Shown here piece after piece: positions 52,690 through 61,828 of a stretch of DNA of 64,000 nt. The position numbers and the translations under genes are program-made. A model generated the notes under the pieces. It did no database searches, was not told the DNA's origin, and worked only from the letters and a program-made list of their open reading frames with translations. The stretch's first letter is position 1. The number at the start of each line of letters is the position of its first letter. The stretch is from NCBI RefSeq assembly GCF_014268445.2, contig NZ_CP077089.1, positions 1,791,501 to 1,855,500 of the forward strand, read 5' to 3'. This DNA is from Pseudomonas tensinigenes. Its GTDB lineage: Bacteria; Pseudomonadota; Gammaproteobacteria; Pseudomonadales; Pseudomonadaceae.

Positions 52690-52798
52690 GATCATTCCCA
52701 CGCTCCGCGTGGGAATGCCTCAACGGACGCTCCGCGTTCGGCTTTCGAGGGACGCGGAGCGTCCCGGGCTGCATTCCCACGCGGAGCGTAGGAACGAT
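52690..52798. repeat. Third-type palindromic repeat (ATTCCCACGCTCCGCGTGGGAAT)
   Basis: Two inverted copies: a palindrome CATTCCCACGCTCCGCGTGGGAATG at 52693-52717 and its diverged partner near 52771-52799 (GCATTCCCACGCGGAGCGTAGGAA). A middle GGACGCTCCGC/GCGGAGCGTCC palindrome lies between them. It belongs to a different extragenic family from the other REPs. The end touches the LysR stop codon. Confidence 0.85.
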
Positions 52799-53709
52799 CA
52801 ACTTAACGCGATGTAGTCCTTGCCCACCTTGTGTGCATACCCTTCAAGCACCTGCTGACACAACGTCACAATCTCCTCGACCCACTCAACCCCCACCCGC
52901 CACGACACCACCACCTGCAGGTTTGGCGGTCGCTGATCAATATCCAATAACGTCAATTCCCCCCGCGCCAATTCCTCAGCCACCAACACTGGCGGCAGCA
53001 CACCAATCCCAAATCCATCACGCAATAACCGGGTAATCGCCGACACCGAGTTCACGCAATTCAAACGTGGCGCCAGTACGCCATTGGCTTGCATCAACGC
53101 CAACAGATCCTGATGCGGCCGGGAGTTTTTCGAGTAGGTGATGATCCGTTCCTGCGCCAGTTCGGCGAGGTCGGCGTAATCGCGGTTGTAGATAGAATTG
53201 CTGGCGACAATCCAGCCCAGCGGATGACTGGCCAGCTCCAGACTGCGCACGCTTTCATGGCGGATCAGATCGGTTTGCAGAACGATGTCGAGAAAGCCTT
53301 TTTGCAGCTGATCGCAGAGGTTCAGCGAGGTATCCGCCACCAGCTCGATTTCCACCCGTGGGTACAGATCGGTCATCTGCGCCACCAACGGGCTGAGCCA
53401 GGTGTGGATTACCGTGTCCATTACGCCGATACGGACGCGACCAACCTTGCTCGAGCGGGTCTCGATTGACTGTTTCAGGGCGGACATGGTGTCGAGCATC
53501 TGCTCGGCATACTCCAGCACTTTCAGGCCTTCGGGCGTCAGGCTGACACCGCGTGAATCGCGCAAAAACAGCTTCACCCCCAGCTCACCTTCCAGTACCG
53601 CGATGCGGCTGGAAATCGACGCCTGGGTGGTGAACAGCTTATCGGCGGTCAGACGAAAACTCTTCAGTCGGGCGACCCAGACAAAGGTCTCGAGAAACTT
53701 CAGGTTCAT
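52798..53709 (-). CDS. LysR-family regulator, probably of the pxp locus
   Basis: A 303-residue LysR-type regulator with winged helix NLKFLETFVWVARLKSFRLTADKLFTTQASISSRIAVLEGELG and a co-inducer domain from about residue 90. It is divergent from the MFS-pxpABC gene set with 159 bp between starts, so it likely controls that operon in response to 5-oxoproline or a relative (inference). The start at 53709 is the ATG closest to the HTH. Confidence 0.92.
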   Translation of the reverse strand: MNLKFLETFVWVARLKSFRLTADKLFTTQASISSRIAVLEGELGVKLFLRDSRGVSLTPEGLKVLEYAEQMLDTMSALKQSIETRSSKVGRVRIGVMDTVIHTWLSPLVAQMTDLYPRVEIELVADTSLNLCDQLQKGFLDIVLQTDLIRHESVRSLELASHPLGWIVASNSIYNRDYADLAELAQERIITYSKNSRPHQDLLALMQANGVLAPRLNCVNSVSAITRLLRDGFGIGVLPPVLVAEELARGELTLLDIDQRPPNLQVVVSWRVGVEWVEEIVTLCQQVLEGYAHKVGKDYIALS

Positions 53710-53868
53710 GGGCAAGGCTCGGGTGACAAATTTTTCTTATGGCTAAGGCGGGTTTTTATTCGTTGGACGCAGCAGGGCCGCGCGACGAAAAATCGACGCA
53801 TCCGGTCCCCACGATAGGCGTCGTCGGGGCTACGAACAAGACCAATAAAAAACCTGCGGAGATAAGCC

Positions 53869-55155
53869 ATGCGTGCTCCCGACACCCTAGAAGTACCCAA
53901 GGCAACGGCGCGTCCGGGGCCGTTCGACTGGTATCGCAACATCAACCAACAGGAGCGCCGCACGTTCTGGAGCTGCAAGATCGGCTACGGTCTGGACGGC
54001 ATGGACACGCAGATGCTCAGCTTCGTCGTGCCGACGCTGATCGCGATGTGGGGCATTACCACCGGTGAGGCCGGGCTGATTCACACCAGCACCTTGATCG
54101 CTTCCGCCATCGGCGGTTGGGTCGCCGGGATTCTCTCTGACCGCATCGGTCGCGTGCGCACCCTGCAACTGACCGTGCTGTGGTTCGCCTTCTTCACCTT
54201 CCTCTGCGGCTTCGCGCAAAACTACGAACAACTGCTGATCGCGCGGACGTTGATGGGCTTCGGTTTCGGCGGCGAATGGACCGCCGGTGCGGTGCTGATC
54301 GGCGAGGTGATCCGCGCCAAGGACCGTGGCAAAGCGGTGGGCATGGTGCAATCCGGGTGGGCACTGGGCTGGGGGCTGACGGCGATTCTGTATGCGCTGC
54401 TGTTCTCGGTGTTGCCGCCGGAAGACGCCTGGCGTGCACTGTTCATCCTCGGCATCGTGCCGGCGATTTTTGTGATTTTCGTCCGTCGACTGGTGAAAGA
54501 TCCGGAGATCTACCGCGAGGCCAAGGCGCAGCAAACGCCGGAGACTCAATCGAAATTCTACGAGATCTTCGCACCCGGCATGCTCTTCACCACGTTCCGC
54601 GCTTCGCTGCTGACCACGGGGGCGCTGGGCGGTTATTACGCGATCACTTCCTGGCTGCCGACCTTTCTGAAAAACGAACGCGGCTTGAGCGTACTCGGCA
54701 CCGGCGGCTATCTGGCCATGGTGATTGTCGGTTCCTACGTCGGCTATGTGATTAGCGCTTATCTGACTGACCTGCTGGGGCGTAAGAAGAACTTCATTCT
54801 CTTTGCGGTCGGCTCGTTCACCATCGTTCTGCTCTACACGCAGCTGCCGGTGAGCAACGGCGTGATGCTGTGGCTGGGCTTCCCGCTGGGCTTCTTCGCC
54901 TCGGGGATTTTCAGCGGTATGGGCGCGTTTCTGACTGAACTGTTCCCCACGCGAATTCGCGGTTCGGGGCAGGGCTTTTGCTACAACATCGGTCGGGCGC
55001 TGGCTGCCCTGTTTCCGCTGCTGATCGGCCTGCTCAGCCAGACAGTACCATTGAGCGTAGGCATTGGCGCCTTTGCAGCGGTGTCGTACGGCGTGGTGAT
55101 TATCGCGGCGTTGAGTCTGCCGGAAACGCGCGGCAAGCAACTGGACGCGCAGTAA
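53869..55155 (+). CDS. MFS transporter, probably for 5-oxoproline or related acid
   Basis: A 428-residue major facilitator of the aromatic/organic acid:H+ symporter type with 12 membrane segments. The loop 2-3 motif is [16 protein letters not shown], and the loop 8-9 copy is [36 protein letters not shown] segment ([20 protein letters not shown]) marks helix 5. Substrate is inferred as pyroglutamate because pxpABC starts 62 bp downstream. It is divergent from a LysR gene. Confidence 0.9.
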   Translation: MRAPDTLEVPKATARPGPFDWYRNINQQERRTFWSCKIGYGLDGMDTQMLSFVVPTLIAMWGITTGEAGLIHTSTLIASAIGGWVAGILSDRIGRVRTLQLTVLWFAFFTFLCGFAQNYEQLLIARTLMGFGFGGEWTAGAVLIGEVIRAKDRGKAVGMVQSGWALGWGLTAILYALLFSVLPPEDAWRALFILGIVPAIFVIFVRRLVKDPEIYREAKAQQTPETQSKFYEIFAPGMLFTTFRASLLTTGALGGYYAITSWLPTFLKNERGLSVLGTGGYLAMVIVGSYVGYVISAYLTDLLGRKKNFILFAVGSFTIVLLYTQLPVSNGVMLWLGFPLGFFASGIFSGMGAFLTELFPTRIRGSGQGFCYNIGRALAALFPLLIGLLSQTVPLSVGIGAFAAVSYGVVIIAALSLPETRGKQLDAQ

Positions 55156-55217
55156 CTGATAACCTGCGCAGCACAGTCCTACAGATAAAAAGACAAGCAC
55201 CTACAGGAGTGTTCACC

Positions 55218-55970
55218 GTGAGCCGCCTGCTATTGAATTGCGACATTGGCGAGAGCTTCGGCAACTGGACCATGGGTCTGGATGTCGAGGTCATGCCCTT
55301 CATCGATTGCGCCAACGTGGCCTGTGGTTTTCACGCGGGTGATCCGAGCATCATGCGCAAGACCGTCAGCCTGGCGTTGAGCCACGGCGTGCAGATCGGC
55401 GCACACCCGGCTTATCAGGATCTGGTCGGCTTCGGTCGACGTTCCATGGCGTACTCGGCGCAAGAGCTGCAAGACATCCTGCATTACCAGATCGGCGCCC
55501 TCGACGGCATTTGCAAAGCCCAGGGCGGCCGTGTCAGTTACGTCAAACCCCATGGTGCGATGTACAACGACATGATGGCCAACCCGGCGCAATTGCGTGC
55601 GGTGATTCAGGCGGTGGCCGCTTATGACCGCAGCCTGCCGCTGATGCTGATGGCCACCCGCGACAACTCCGCTGCGCAGCAGATCGGCGATGAGTATGGC
55701 GTGACAATGTGGTTCGAAGCATTCGCTGACCGTGCTTACGACAGTGCCGGCAAACTGGTCTCGCGACAATTGCCGGGCGCGGTGCATCACGACCCGGGAA
55801 AAATCATCGAGCAAGCCCTGACCATTGCCCGGGGCGACAACCTCAGCGCCAGCGACGGCAGCGCCTTGCGCCTGCACGCCAACACCCTCTGCGTGCACGG
55901 TGACAACGCCAGTTCAGTAGCCGCCGTGCAACGCATTCGCGAAGCCTTGAATCAGCAGAGCGCCTCATGA
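55218..55970 (+). CDS. pxpA: 5-oxoprolinase subunit PxpA (LamB/YcsF family)
   Basis: A 250-residue LamB/YcsF protein, one of three subunits of the ATP-dependent 5-oxoprolinase that converts pyroglutamate to glutamate. Family signatures are [49 protein letters not shown] and [16 protein letters not shown] at 55218 is chosen because AGGAG lies 8 bases upstream. It overlaps pxpB by 4 bp (ATGA), so the three subunits are coupled. Confidence 0.95.
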   Translation: MSRLLLNCDIGESFGNWTMGLDVEVMPFIDCANVACGFHAGDPSIMRKTVSLALSHGVQIGAHPAYQDLVGFGRRSMAYSAQELQDILHYQIGALDGICKAQGGRVSYVKPHGAMYNDMMANPAQLRAVIQAVAAYDRSLPLMLMATRDNSAAQQIGDEYGVTMWFEAFADRAYDSAGKLVSRQLPGAVHHDPGKIIEQALTIARGDNLSASDGSALRLHANTLCVHGDNASSVAAVQRIREALNQQSAS

Positions 55971-56671
55971 ACCCAAGGATTGAAGTGGTGGCACTGGATT
56001 GCCTGATGCTGCGTCTGTTCGATGAAATCGCCGAAGCCAACATGCCGTGGATGCTTGCTGCCAGTGAGCGTTTGCGTGCGGTATTCGGTGAGCAACTCAT
56101 CGATCTGGTGCCGTCTTATACGACGTTGATGGTGCATTACGATTTGACCGCATTGAGTCCGAGTCAGGCGCGGGAATTGATCGCCGAAGCGTTGATCGAT
56201 CTGTCACCGAATGCGCAAACCGCTGGCCAATGCCATGTGCTGCCGGTCTGGTACGACTTGAGTGTCGGCCCTGAGTTGAGTTTGCTGGCCGAACGCAGCG
56301 GTCTGGCGGTGGATGAAGTGATCCGTCGCCACAGCGGACGTGAGTATCAGGTATTCGCCCTTGGTTTCGCGCCGGGTTTCGCGTTTATGGGGTTGGTCGA
56401 AGAAGTGCTTGCCGCGCCTCGCCTGAACACGCCACGCAAAAAAGTCGCTGCCGGTAGCGTGGGCATTGCCGAACGGCAGACGGCGGCTTACCCCGTGGTC
56501 TCTCCCGGCGGCTGGAACCTGATCGGCCGCACCCCGGCCAAGTTGTTCGACCGCAATCGCGATGGCTACAGCCTGATGCAACCCGGCGACACCGTGCGAT
56601 TCGAAGCGGTCAGTCATGCCGAGTTCGTCAATCTGGGCGGCGATGACACGCCACTGGAGGCGCAGGCATGA
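55967..56671 (+). CDS. pxpB: 5-oxoprolinase subunit PxpB
   Basis: A 234-residue protein of the KipI/allophanate hydrolase subunit 1 family, partner of PxpC. The conserved segments are [63 protein letters not shown] and [13 protein letters not shown]. Starts and stops overlap pxpA and pxpC by 4 bp each. Product is a cytoplasmic enzyme subunit for pyroglutamate ring opening. Confidence 0.96.
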   Translation: MNPRIEVVALDCLMLRLFDEIAEANMPWMLAASERLRAVFGEQLIDLVPSYTTLMVHYDLTALSPSQARELIAEALIDLSPNAQTAGQCHVLPVWYDLSVGPELSLLAERSGLAVDEVIRRHSGREYQVFALGFAPGFAFMGLVEEVLAAPRLNTPRKKVAAGSVGIAERQTAAYPVVSPGGWNLIGRTPAKLFDRNRDGYSLMQPGDTVRFEAVSHAEFVNLGGDDTPLEAQA

Positions 56672-57591
56672 GCCGACTGAGGATTGAAGCGAGTACACCG
56701 CTGTGTCTGTTGCAGGACGCGGGACGTTTCGGCGTGCGGCATCTGGGCGTCACCCAGGGCGGCGCGGCGGATTGGTGCTCAGCGAGCTGGGCCAACTGGA
56801 TGCTGGGCAACCGACTGGATGTGCCGGTCATCGAAATCACCCTTGGCGGGTTTGCCGTAGTCGCTGAAGACGATTGTTTGCTGGCGCTGGCCGGAGCTGA
56901 TCTAGGCGCGCAGATTGATGGTCAACCGCTGGCGCCGTGGCGCAGTTTCAAGTTGGGTAAAGGACAGAAGTTGCTGTTCACGCAACCGTTGCTCGGTGCC
57001 CGGGCTTATCTGGCGGCGCCCGGCGGTTTCGAGGCGCCCAAGGTCTTGGGTAGTAGCGCGACAGTGGTGCGCGAGGCGTTCGGTGGTCTGGATGGCCTGG
57101 GCTTGCCGCTGGCCAAGGGGGCGGCGCTGAGTTATCGCGGTGAATCGCTGTCGCTTCGCGAAGTGCCTTTGGCGTTACGGCTGGATCTGAAATCGAATGC
57201 ACCACTGGATCTGGTGCTCGGTGCGCAGATTGGCCAGTTCAGCGGGCAGAGTCTGTTCGATGCATTCAACAGTGCCTGGACGCTGGACAGCCGCGCCGAT
57301 CGCATGGGCATTCGTTTGCTGGGCAAGGCGTTGGAATATCAGGGCCAGCCAATGATTTCTGAAGGAATTCCTCTCGGTGCGGTGCAAGTGCCGCCGGACG
57401 GCCAGCCGATTGTGTTGCTCAATGATCGGCAGACGATTGGCGGGTATCCACGATTGGGCGCATTGACGCCGTTGGCGTTGGCGCGGTTGGCGCAGTGCCT
57501 GCCGGGGGCGCAGGTGCGGTTGCGGCCGGTGGTGCAGGAAGTTGCGCACTGTGAGCACATCAAATATCTGCAGCGCTTCAGCAATAGCTAA
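56668..57591 (+). CDS. pxpC: 5-oxoprolinase subunit PxpC
   Basis: A 307-residue protein of the KipA/allophanate hydrolase subunit 2 family, completing the PxpABC 5-oxoprolinase. It has LLQDAGRFGVRHLGVTQGGAAD, LLAYLAAPGGFEAPKVLGS-like residues (ARAYLAAPGGFEAPKVLGS), and GIPLGAVQVPPDGQPIVLLNDRQTIGGYPRLG. Full length. Start overlaps pxpB by 4 bp. A REPIN follows the stop by four bases. Confidence 0.95.
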   Translation: MSRLRIEASTPLCLLQDAGRFGVRHLGVTQGGAADWCSASWANWMLGNRLDVPVIEITLGGFAVVAEDDCLLALAGADLGAQIDGQPLAPWRSFKLGKGQKLLFTQPLLGARAYLAAPGGFEAPKVLGSSATVVREAFGGLDGLGLPLAKGAALSYRGESLSLREVPLALRLDLKSNAPLDLVLGAQIGQFSGQSLFDAFNSAWTLDSRADRMGIRLLGKALEYQGQPMISEGIPLGAVQVPPDGQPIVLLNDRQTIGGYPRLGALTPLALARLAQCLPGAQVRLRPVVQEVAHCEHIKYLQRFSNS

Positions 57592-57595
57592 AAGC

Positions 57596-57661
57596 TTCGC
57601 GAGCAGGCTCGCTCCCACAGGGTGAAATGCATTCCAATGTGGGAGCGAGCCTGCTCGCGAA
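57596..57661. repeat. REPIN 9, compact
   Basis: REP copies at 57596-57619 and 57638-57661 with CCCACA tails inwards and only 18 bp between them (GGGTGAAATGCATTCCAA). This spacer is a close relative of the unit that is repeated in the expanded REPIN 2. It lies between convergent pxpC and the VWA gene. Confidence 0.93.
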
Positions 57662-57684
57662 GGGGCCATTACTGACAAAACAGA

Positions 57685-58863
57685 TTATTTGGACAAAAAC
57701 CGCATCCCTTCCTCAAGCCCGCGCAACGTCAACGGATACATCTGATCCTCGATCAGATCCCGTACGATGTTGGTCGACGAGGTATAGCCCCAGGTATCTT
57801 TCGGATACGGGTTGATCCAGATGAGCTTCTTGTACTTCTCCATGAAGCGCTGCATCCACACGTAGCCCGGCTCTTCGTTCCAGTGCTCGACACTGCCACC
57901 AGCCTGGGTGATTTCATACGGCGCCATGGCGGCGTCACCGATGAATATCACTTTGTAGTCGGCGCCGTACTTGTGTAGCAAGTCCTGGGTCGACGTGCGC
58001 TCTGAAGTGCGGCGCATGTTGTTCTTCCACACCGATTCGTAAACGAAGTTGTGGAAGTAGAAGTACTCCAGATGTTTGAACTCGGTCTTGCAGGCCGAGA
58101 ACAGTTCTTCGCAGATCTTCACGTGCGCGTCCATCGAACCGCCGATGTCGAACAGCAACAACAGCTTCACCGTGTTGCGGCGCTCCGGGCGCATCTGAAT
58201 GTTCAGCAGGCCCGCATCTTTGGCGGTGTGATCGATGGTGCCGTCGATGTCCAGCTCTTCTGCCGCGCCCTGACGCGCAAACTTGCGCAGTCGACGCAGG
58301 GCGACTTTGATATTGCGCGTGCCCAGTTCCACCGAATCATCGAGATTCTTGTACTCGCGCTGATCCCAGACTTTCACCGCTTTGCCCTGGCGCTTGCCAG
58401 CATCGCCGACCCGAATGCCTTCCGGGTTGAAGCCGCCGGAACCGAACGGGCTGGTGCCGCCGGTGCCGATCCACTTGTTGCCGCCGGCGTGGCGTTCCTT
58501 CTGTTCTTCCAGACGTTTCTTGAACTCTTCGATCAGCTTGTCCAGACCGCCGAGGGACTGGATCTGCGCGCGTTCCTCGTCGCTCAGCGAGCGCTCGAAC
58601 TCCTTGCGCAGCCAGTCTTCGGGAATCAGCGCCTGCAAGTGATCGTCGAGCTTTTCCAAGCCATTGAAGTAGGCGCCGAACGCACGGTCGAACTTGTCGA
58701 AATGGCGTTCGTCCTTGACCAGAATCGCCCGCGACAAGTAGTAGAACTCGTCCATGTCGGCGAAGGTCACGCGCTGTTTCAGCGCGTTGATCAGGTCGAG
58801 CAGCTCGCGCACCGACACCGGCACCTTGGCTGCACGCATTTCATTGAACAGGTTGAGCAACAT
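57685..58863 (-). CDS. VWA domain protein, CoxE-like
   Basis: A 392-residue protein whose C-terminal half (about 195-370) is a von Willebrand A domain. The MIDAS-like motif LLLFDIGGSMDAHVKICEELF has Asp-x-Gly-x-Ser. The N-terminal half is helical with YYLSRAILVKDERHFDKFDRAFGAYF. Such proteins pair with MoxR AAA+ ATPases (here 12 bp upstream) and together mature or remodel metal- or complex-containing proteins. Client unknown. The tail ends GLEEGMRFLSK. Confidence 0.92.
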   Translation of the reverse strand: MLLNLFNEMRAAKVPVSVRELLDLINALKQRVTFADMDEFYYLSRAILVKDERHFDKFDRAFGAYFNGLEKLDDHLQALIPEDWLRKEFERSLSDEERAQIQSLGGLDKLIEEFKKRLEEQKERHAGGNKWIGTGGTSPFGSGGFNPEGIRVGDAGKRQGKAVKVWDQREYKNLDDSVELGTRNIKVALRRLRKFARQGAAEELDIDGTIDHTAKDAGLLNIQMRPERRNTVKLLLLFDIGGSMDAHVKICEELFSACKTEFKHLEYFYFHNFVYESVWKNNMRRTSERTSTQDLLHKYGADYKVIFIGDAAMAPYEITQAGGSVEHWNEEPGYVWMQRFMEKYKKLIWINPYPKDTWGYTSSTNIVRDLIEDQMYPLTLRGLEEGMRFLSK

Positions 58864-58875
58864 GGCATCAGCCTC

Positions 58876-59721
58876 TTAGCGGGTGCCGCGACGGCTCATG
58901 AACGCCAGGCGCTCAAGCAGTTGCACGTCCTGTTCGTTCTTCACCAAAGCACCGGCCAGTGGCGGAATTGCCTTGGTCGGATCACGTTCGCGCAACACCG
59001 CTTCGCCAATGTTGTCGGCCATCAGCAGCTTCAGCCAGTCGACCAGTTCCGAGGTCGACGGCTTCTTCTTCAGGCCCGGCACTTTGCGCACGTCGAAGAA
59101 CACGTCCAGCGCTTCGCTGACCAGATCCTTCTTAATGTCCGGGTAGTGCACGTCGACGATTTTCTGCAGGGTCGGGCGGTCCGGGAAGGCGATATAGTGG
59201 AAGAAGCAACGGCGCAGGAAAGCGTCCGGCAGCTCTTTTTCGTTGTTCGAAGTAATGATGATGATCGGGCGTTTTTTCGCCTTGATGGTCTCGTCGATCT
59301 CGTAAACGTAGAACTCCATCTTGTCGAGTTCTTGCAGCAAGTCGTTCGGGAACTCAATGTCGGCCTTGTCGATCTCGTCGATCAGCAGAATGACCCGCTC
59401 TTCGGACTCGAAAGCCTCCCAGAGTTTGCCCTTTTTAAGGTAGTTGCGAACGTCGTGAACCTTTTCCGTTCCCAGTTGCGAGTCACGCAGACGGCTGACA
59501 GCGTCGTACTCATAGAGACCCTGATGCGCCTTGGTGGTGGATTTGATGTGCCAGGTGATCAACTTGGCGTTGAACGATTCGGCCAGTTGCTCGGCGAGCA
59601 TGGTCTTGCCGGTGCCCGGCTCGCCCTTGACCAGCAGCGGCCGCTCCAGGGTGATGGCGGCGTTGACCGCCAGCTTCAGGTCATCGGTGGCGACGTAGGC
59701 CTGGGTGCCTTCGAACTTCAT
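58876..59721 (-). CDS. MoxR-family AAA+ ATPase
   Basis: A 281-residue AAA+ ATPase. Walker A is VKGEPGTGKTMLAEQLA near residue 33, Walker B is RVILLIDEIDKADIEFPNDLL, sensor 1 is PIIIITSNNEKELPDAF, and the arginine-finger region is RRCFFHYIAFPDRP. It partners the downstream VWA protein. The pair is a MoxR-type chaperone module. No metal or oxidoreductase gene adjoins, so its client is not evident. Confidence 0.94.
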   Translation of the reverse strand: MKFEGTQAYVATDDLKLAVNAAITLERPLLVKGEPGTGKTMLAEQLAESFNAKLITWHIKSTTKAHQGLYEYDAVSRLRDSQLGTEKVHDVRNYLKKGKLWEAFESEERVILLIDEIDKADIEFPNDLLQELDKMEFYVYEIDETIKAKKRPIIIITSNNEKELPDAFLRRCFFHYIAFPDRPTLQKIVDVHYPDIKKDLVSEALDVFFDVRKVPGLKKKPSTSELVDWLKLLMADNIGEAVLRERDPTKAIPPLAGALVKNEQDVQLLERLAFMSRRGTR

Positions 59722-59922
59722 CTGCTAATCCTCGAACGGTAACGCCGACCTGAACGGGCAGGGCGGGGGCAAAATAATCGAATGCCCGACTATAACGCGC
59801 AGGCCGGTCGACTGTGAACGCAGACGGCTTATTCAGTCTCTGAATGGGGCGTCACATGTTGACTCAGTCTCGGCCGATGGCCAGTATTCAGGTATCGCCG
59901 ATTTGGCGATAGCCTCTCGGTC

Positions 59923-60143
59923 ATGACGACTAAATACCGATTTCGCGACAAATACCGCATTCAGTTGCGCGAGAAGGATCATCCGCCGCCCCATGTGCAC
60001 CTTATCGGTGGCGGCGTGGATGTGATGCTGAGCCTTGAAACCGTTGGGGTGATGATGGGCAAGGCGCCGCCACTGAAGCGCTGGCGTGGGTCTCGGCTCA
60101 TCAAGTGCAACTATTGGAGGACTGGAAACGATGTTACCCATGA
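59923..60143 (+). pseudogene. DUF4160 protein gene broken by a frameshift
   Basis: The first 50 codons encode a DUF4160-type N-terminus (YRFRDKYRIQLREKDHPPPHVHLIGGG). After residue about 50 the original frame gives an unrelated tail to 60207, while the -1 frame continues with a DUF4160-like end TEALAWVSAHQVQLLEDWKR and stops at 60141-60143. One base deleted around 60065-60075, in the GCGCCGCC run, explains this. It could also be a sequencing error. The -1 frame stop overlaps an ATG (60140) of the next gene as ATGA, as expected for the intact operon. Confidence 0.75.
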
Positions 60144-60628
60144 AAAGGCCTCGCCTGTCAGCAGTGCAGGCACTGTCAGACTTTCGATTGGCACTGACCT
60201 TTATTGATGGACAGGAACTGACACTTGATCTCTGCCGGGATATTAAAGCTTATCCAGGGTTGCAGCCATTGCTCGATTCCAAGGTGTTTTTGACCGCGAC
60301 ATTGGATGACTATGGCTGGACTGTCGAATGGCTTGAACCCGATATACAGATTGGTGCAGATACACTTTACATGGATGCGCTAGCTCAAAACGCAGCCGAT
60401 GAAAACACGCGAATCTTTATCGACTGGCGCGCCCGAACGGGACTGTCTCTTAGTCAGGCTGCCGAAGCGCTGGGTGTCAGCGCTCGTAGCATCAGTCGCT
60501 ACAGTAATGGGCGCGAGGCAGTCCCACGTTCACTGGCGCTGGCTTGCCTGGGCTGGGATTCACTGCAACAAAGCTCAACACTGGCTGCAGAGGAGTCGGG
60601 TCGCTATATCGTCAACCGCAAAACCTAA
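60131..60628 (+). CDS. DUF2442 protein with C-terminal helix-turn-helix
   Basis: A 165-residue protein. The N-terminal part (about 5-80) resembles DUF2442 (VQALSDFRLALTFIDGQELTLDL, then LTATLDDYGWTVEWLEP), and the C-terminal part (about 97-145) holds an HTH_3/Xre-like element (RTGLSLSQAAEALGVSARSI). This would bind DNA. It lies directly behind the broken DUF4160 gene, a family often adjacent to DUF2442, in a toxin-antitoxin-like layout. GGAGG lies ten bases before ATG 60131. ATG 60140 is the alternative. Confidence 0.82.
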   Translation: MLPMKRPRLSAVQALSDFRLALTFIDGQELTLDLCRDIKAYPGLQPLLDSKVFLTATLDDYGWTVEWLEPDIQIGADTLYMDALAQNAADENTRIFIDWRARTGLSLSQAAEALGVSARSISRYSNGREAVPRSLALACLGWDSLQQSSTLAAEESGRYIVNRKT

Positions 60629-61701
60629 CCCGCATCAGGCTTCGGCCGCTCATACCGCGCATTGAATGCCTGTACGAAACCATTACGCAAAATCTGCAAA
60701 AAAGCTTCGAACGCGCTGATATTTTGCTGATGTACGTTGCCACTGAGCTCGACCTTGGTGGCGAACTGGTTTTTCGCCTGGTTCTTCAGCACGGTTTCAG
60801 TACCACCGACCAAAGCCTCCCAGACCGAGCGGAAGATGCTCTTGTTGTTGTTTTCCACGTCCTGCTGCCAGTTGAACACTTCGACGTCGCGCAGCAGTGG
60901 TTTGATGTAGCCGTTGACCTTGGCTTTTTTGGCTTGGGCTTCGATCACCACATCACCGTGGCCGGCGTTGAAGTCGAACTTGCCGTAGGCCGAGGCGAAG
61001 TCGTTCATGCTTTTGAGTTCGATGTCCTTGGCGCGCAGGCGGAATTCGAAGTCCTCGAAGTTGCTCAGAGGGTCGAACGTTGCGGTGGTTTCCAGCGGTG
61101 CATGCCCCAGCAGCAGGGCTTTGCCTTCAAAGCGGGCGTCGCGTTTGCCCTGTTTGTCGACCACGTTGGTCAGGTTGTAGATGCTCGCGTCGACGTTGGT
61201 CGCGTTCATGTTCACCGGCGGTTTTGAGTTGAAATTGCGAAAGCTGATCTTGCCGTCGTGAATCTGCACTTCGTCGAGGGTTATCGGCAGCAATTTGCCT
61301 AGTTGCGCACGCCAGTCAGTGCCCTGACCGGTCTGGGAGTTCTGCTTGTTGGCTCCGCCATCGACGAAATTGATTTCGGGATTGACGAATTTCACTTGCG
61401 CCACCACAGCATGGTCGTACCACAGCGAATGCCAGCTGACCGCAAGATCGATCAGCGGTGCATTGACGAACGGCACCGGCACCTTGCCGTCGACCTTGAC
61501 GATTTTCAGGCCATTGATCTTGTAGGCGCCGCGCCACCACGCGAGGTCGACATCAGTGATCTGGCCGCGGTAATCACCCATGTCCGCCAGCTTGCCGTTC
61601 AGGTAGTCACGCACCATGTAGGGCAGGGCGATGTGCAGCGCGATCAGCAGCACAACGACGACGGCGAAAGTCCCTAGTGGCCAACTGTAGCGACGCTTCA
61701 T
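60625..61701 (-). CDS. AsmA-like DUF748 domain protein
   Basis: A 358-residue inner membrane-anchored periplasmic protein. An N-terminal signal anchor (KRRYSWPLGTFAVVVVLLIAL) precedes a beta-rich periplasmic part with the DUF748/AsmA-type segments ITDVDLAWWRGAYKINGLKIV and VPFVNAPLIDLAVSW. Members of the AsmA/DUF748 clan are linked to envelope lipid transport, but this protein's role is unknown. Its stop overlaps the convergent DUF2442 gene stop by 4 bp. The start at 61701 gives the expected anchor. Confidence 0.87.
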   Translation of the reverse strand: MKRRYSWPLGTFAVVVVLLIALHIALPYMVRDYLNGKLADMGDYRGQITDVDLAWWRGAYKINGLKIVKVDGKVPVPFVNAPLIDLAVSWHSLWYDHAVVAQVKFVNPEINFVDGGANKQNSQTGQGTDWRAQLGKLLPITLDEVQIHDGKISFRNFNSKPPVNMNATNVDASIYNLTNVVDKQGKRDARFEGKALLLGHAPLETTATFDPLSNFEDFEFRLRAKDIELKSMNDFASAYGKFDFNAGHGDVVIEAQAKKAKVNGYIKPLLRDVEVFNWQQDVENNNKSIFRSVWEALVGGTETVLKNQAKNQFATKVELSGNVHQQNISAFEAFLQILRNGFVQAFNARYERPKPDAG

Positions 61702-61828
61702 GACGGCAATTCCCTGACGATGTAAGCGATTGACTGTTACGCCGCGCAGACGTTCGACCCGACTGGACTGCGCCAGGCAACAGGCATACCTTGGAAGGCT
61801 GAATTCAATGCTGCATAAGGACCCAGCC

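Noticed and set aside
58051..59742. 563-codon open frame antisense to the MoxR and VWA genes
   Set aside because: It mirrors both well-supported genes and has no recognisable domain or ribosome binding site.
59923..60143. Programmed -1 frameshift in the DUF4160 gene
   Set aside because: No X-XXY-YYZ slippery heptamer or downstream pseudoknot is evident near the shift, so a deletion or error is simpler.
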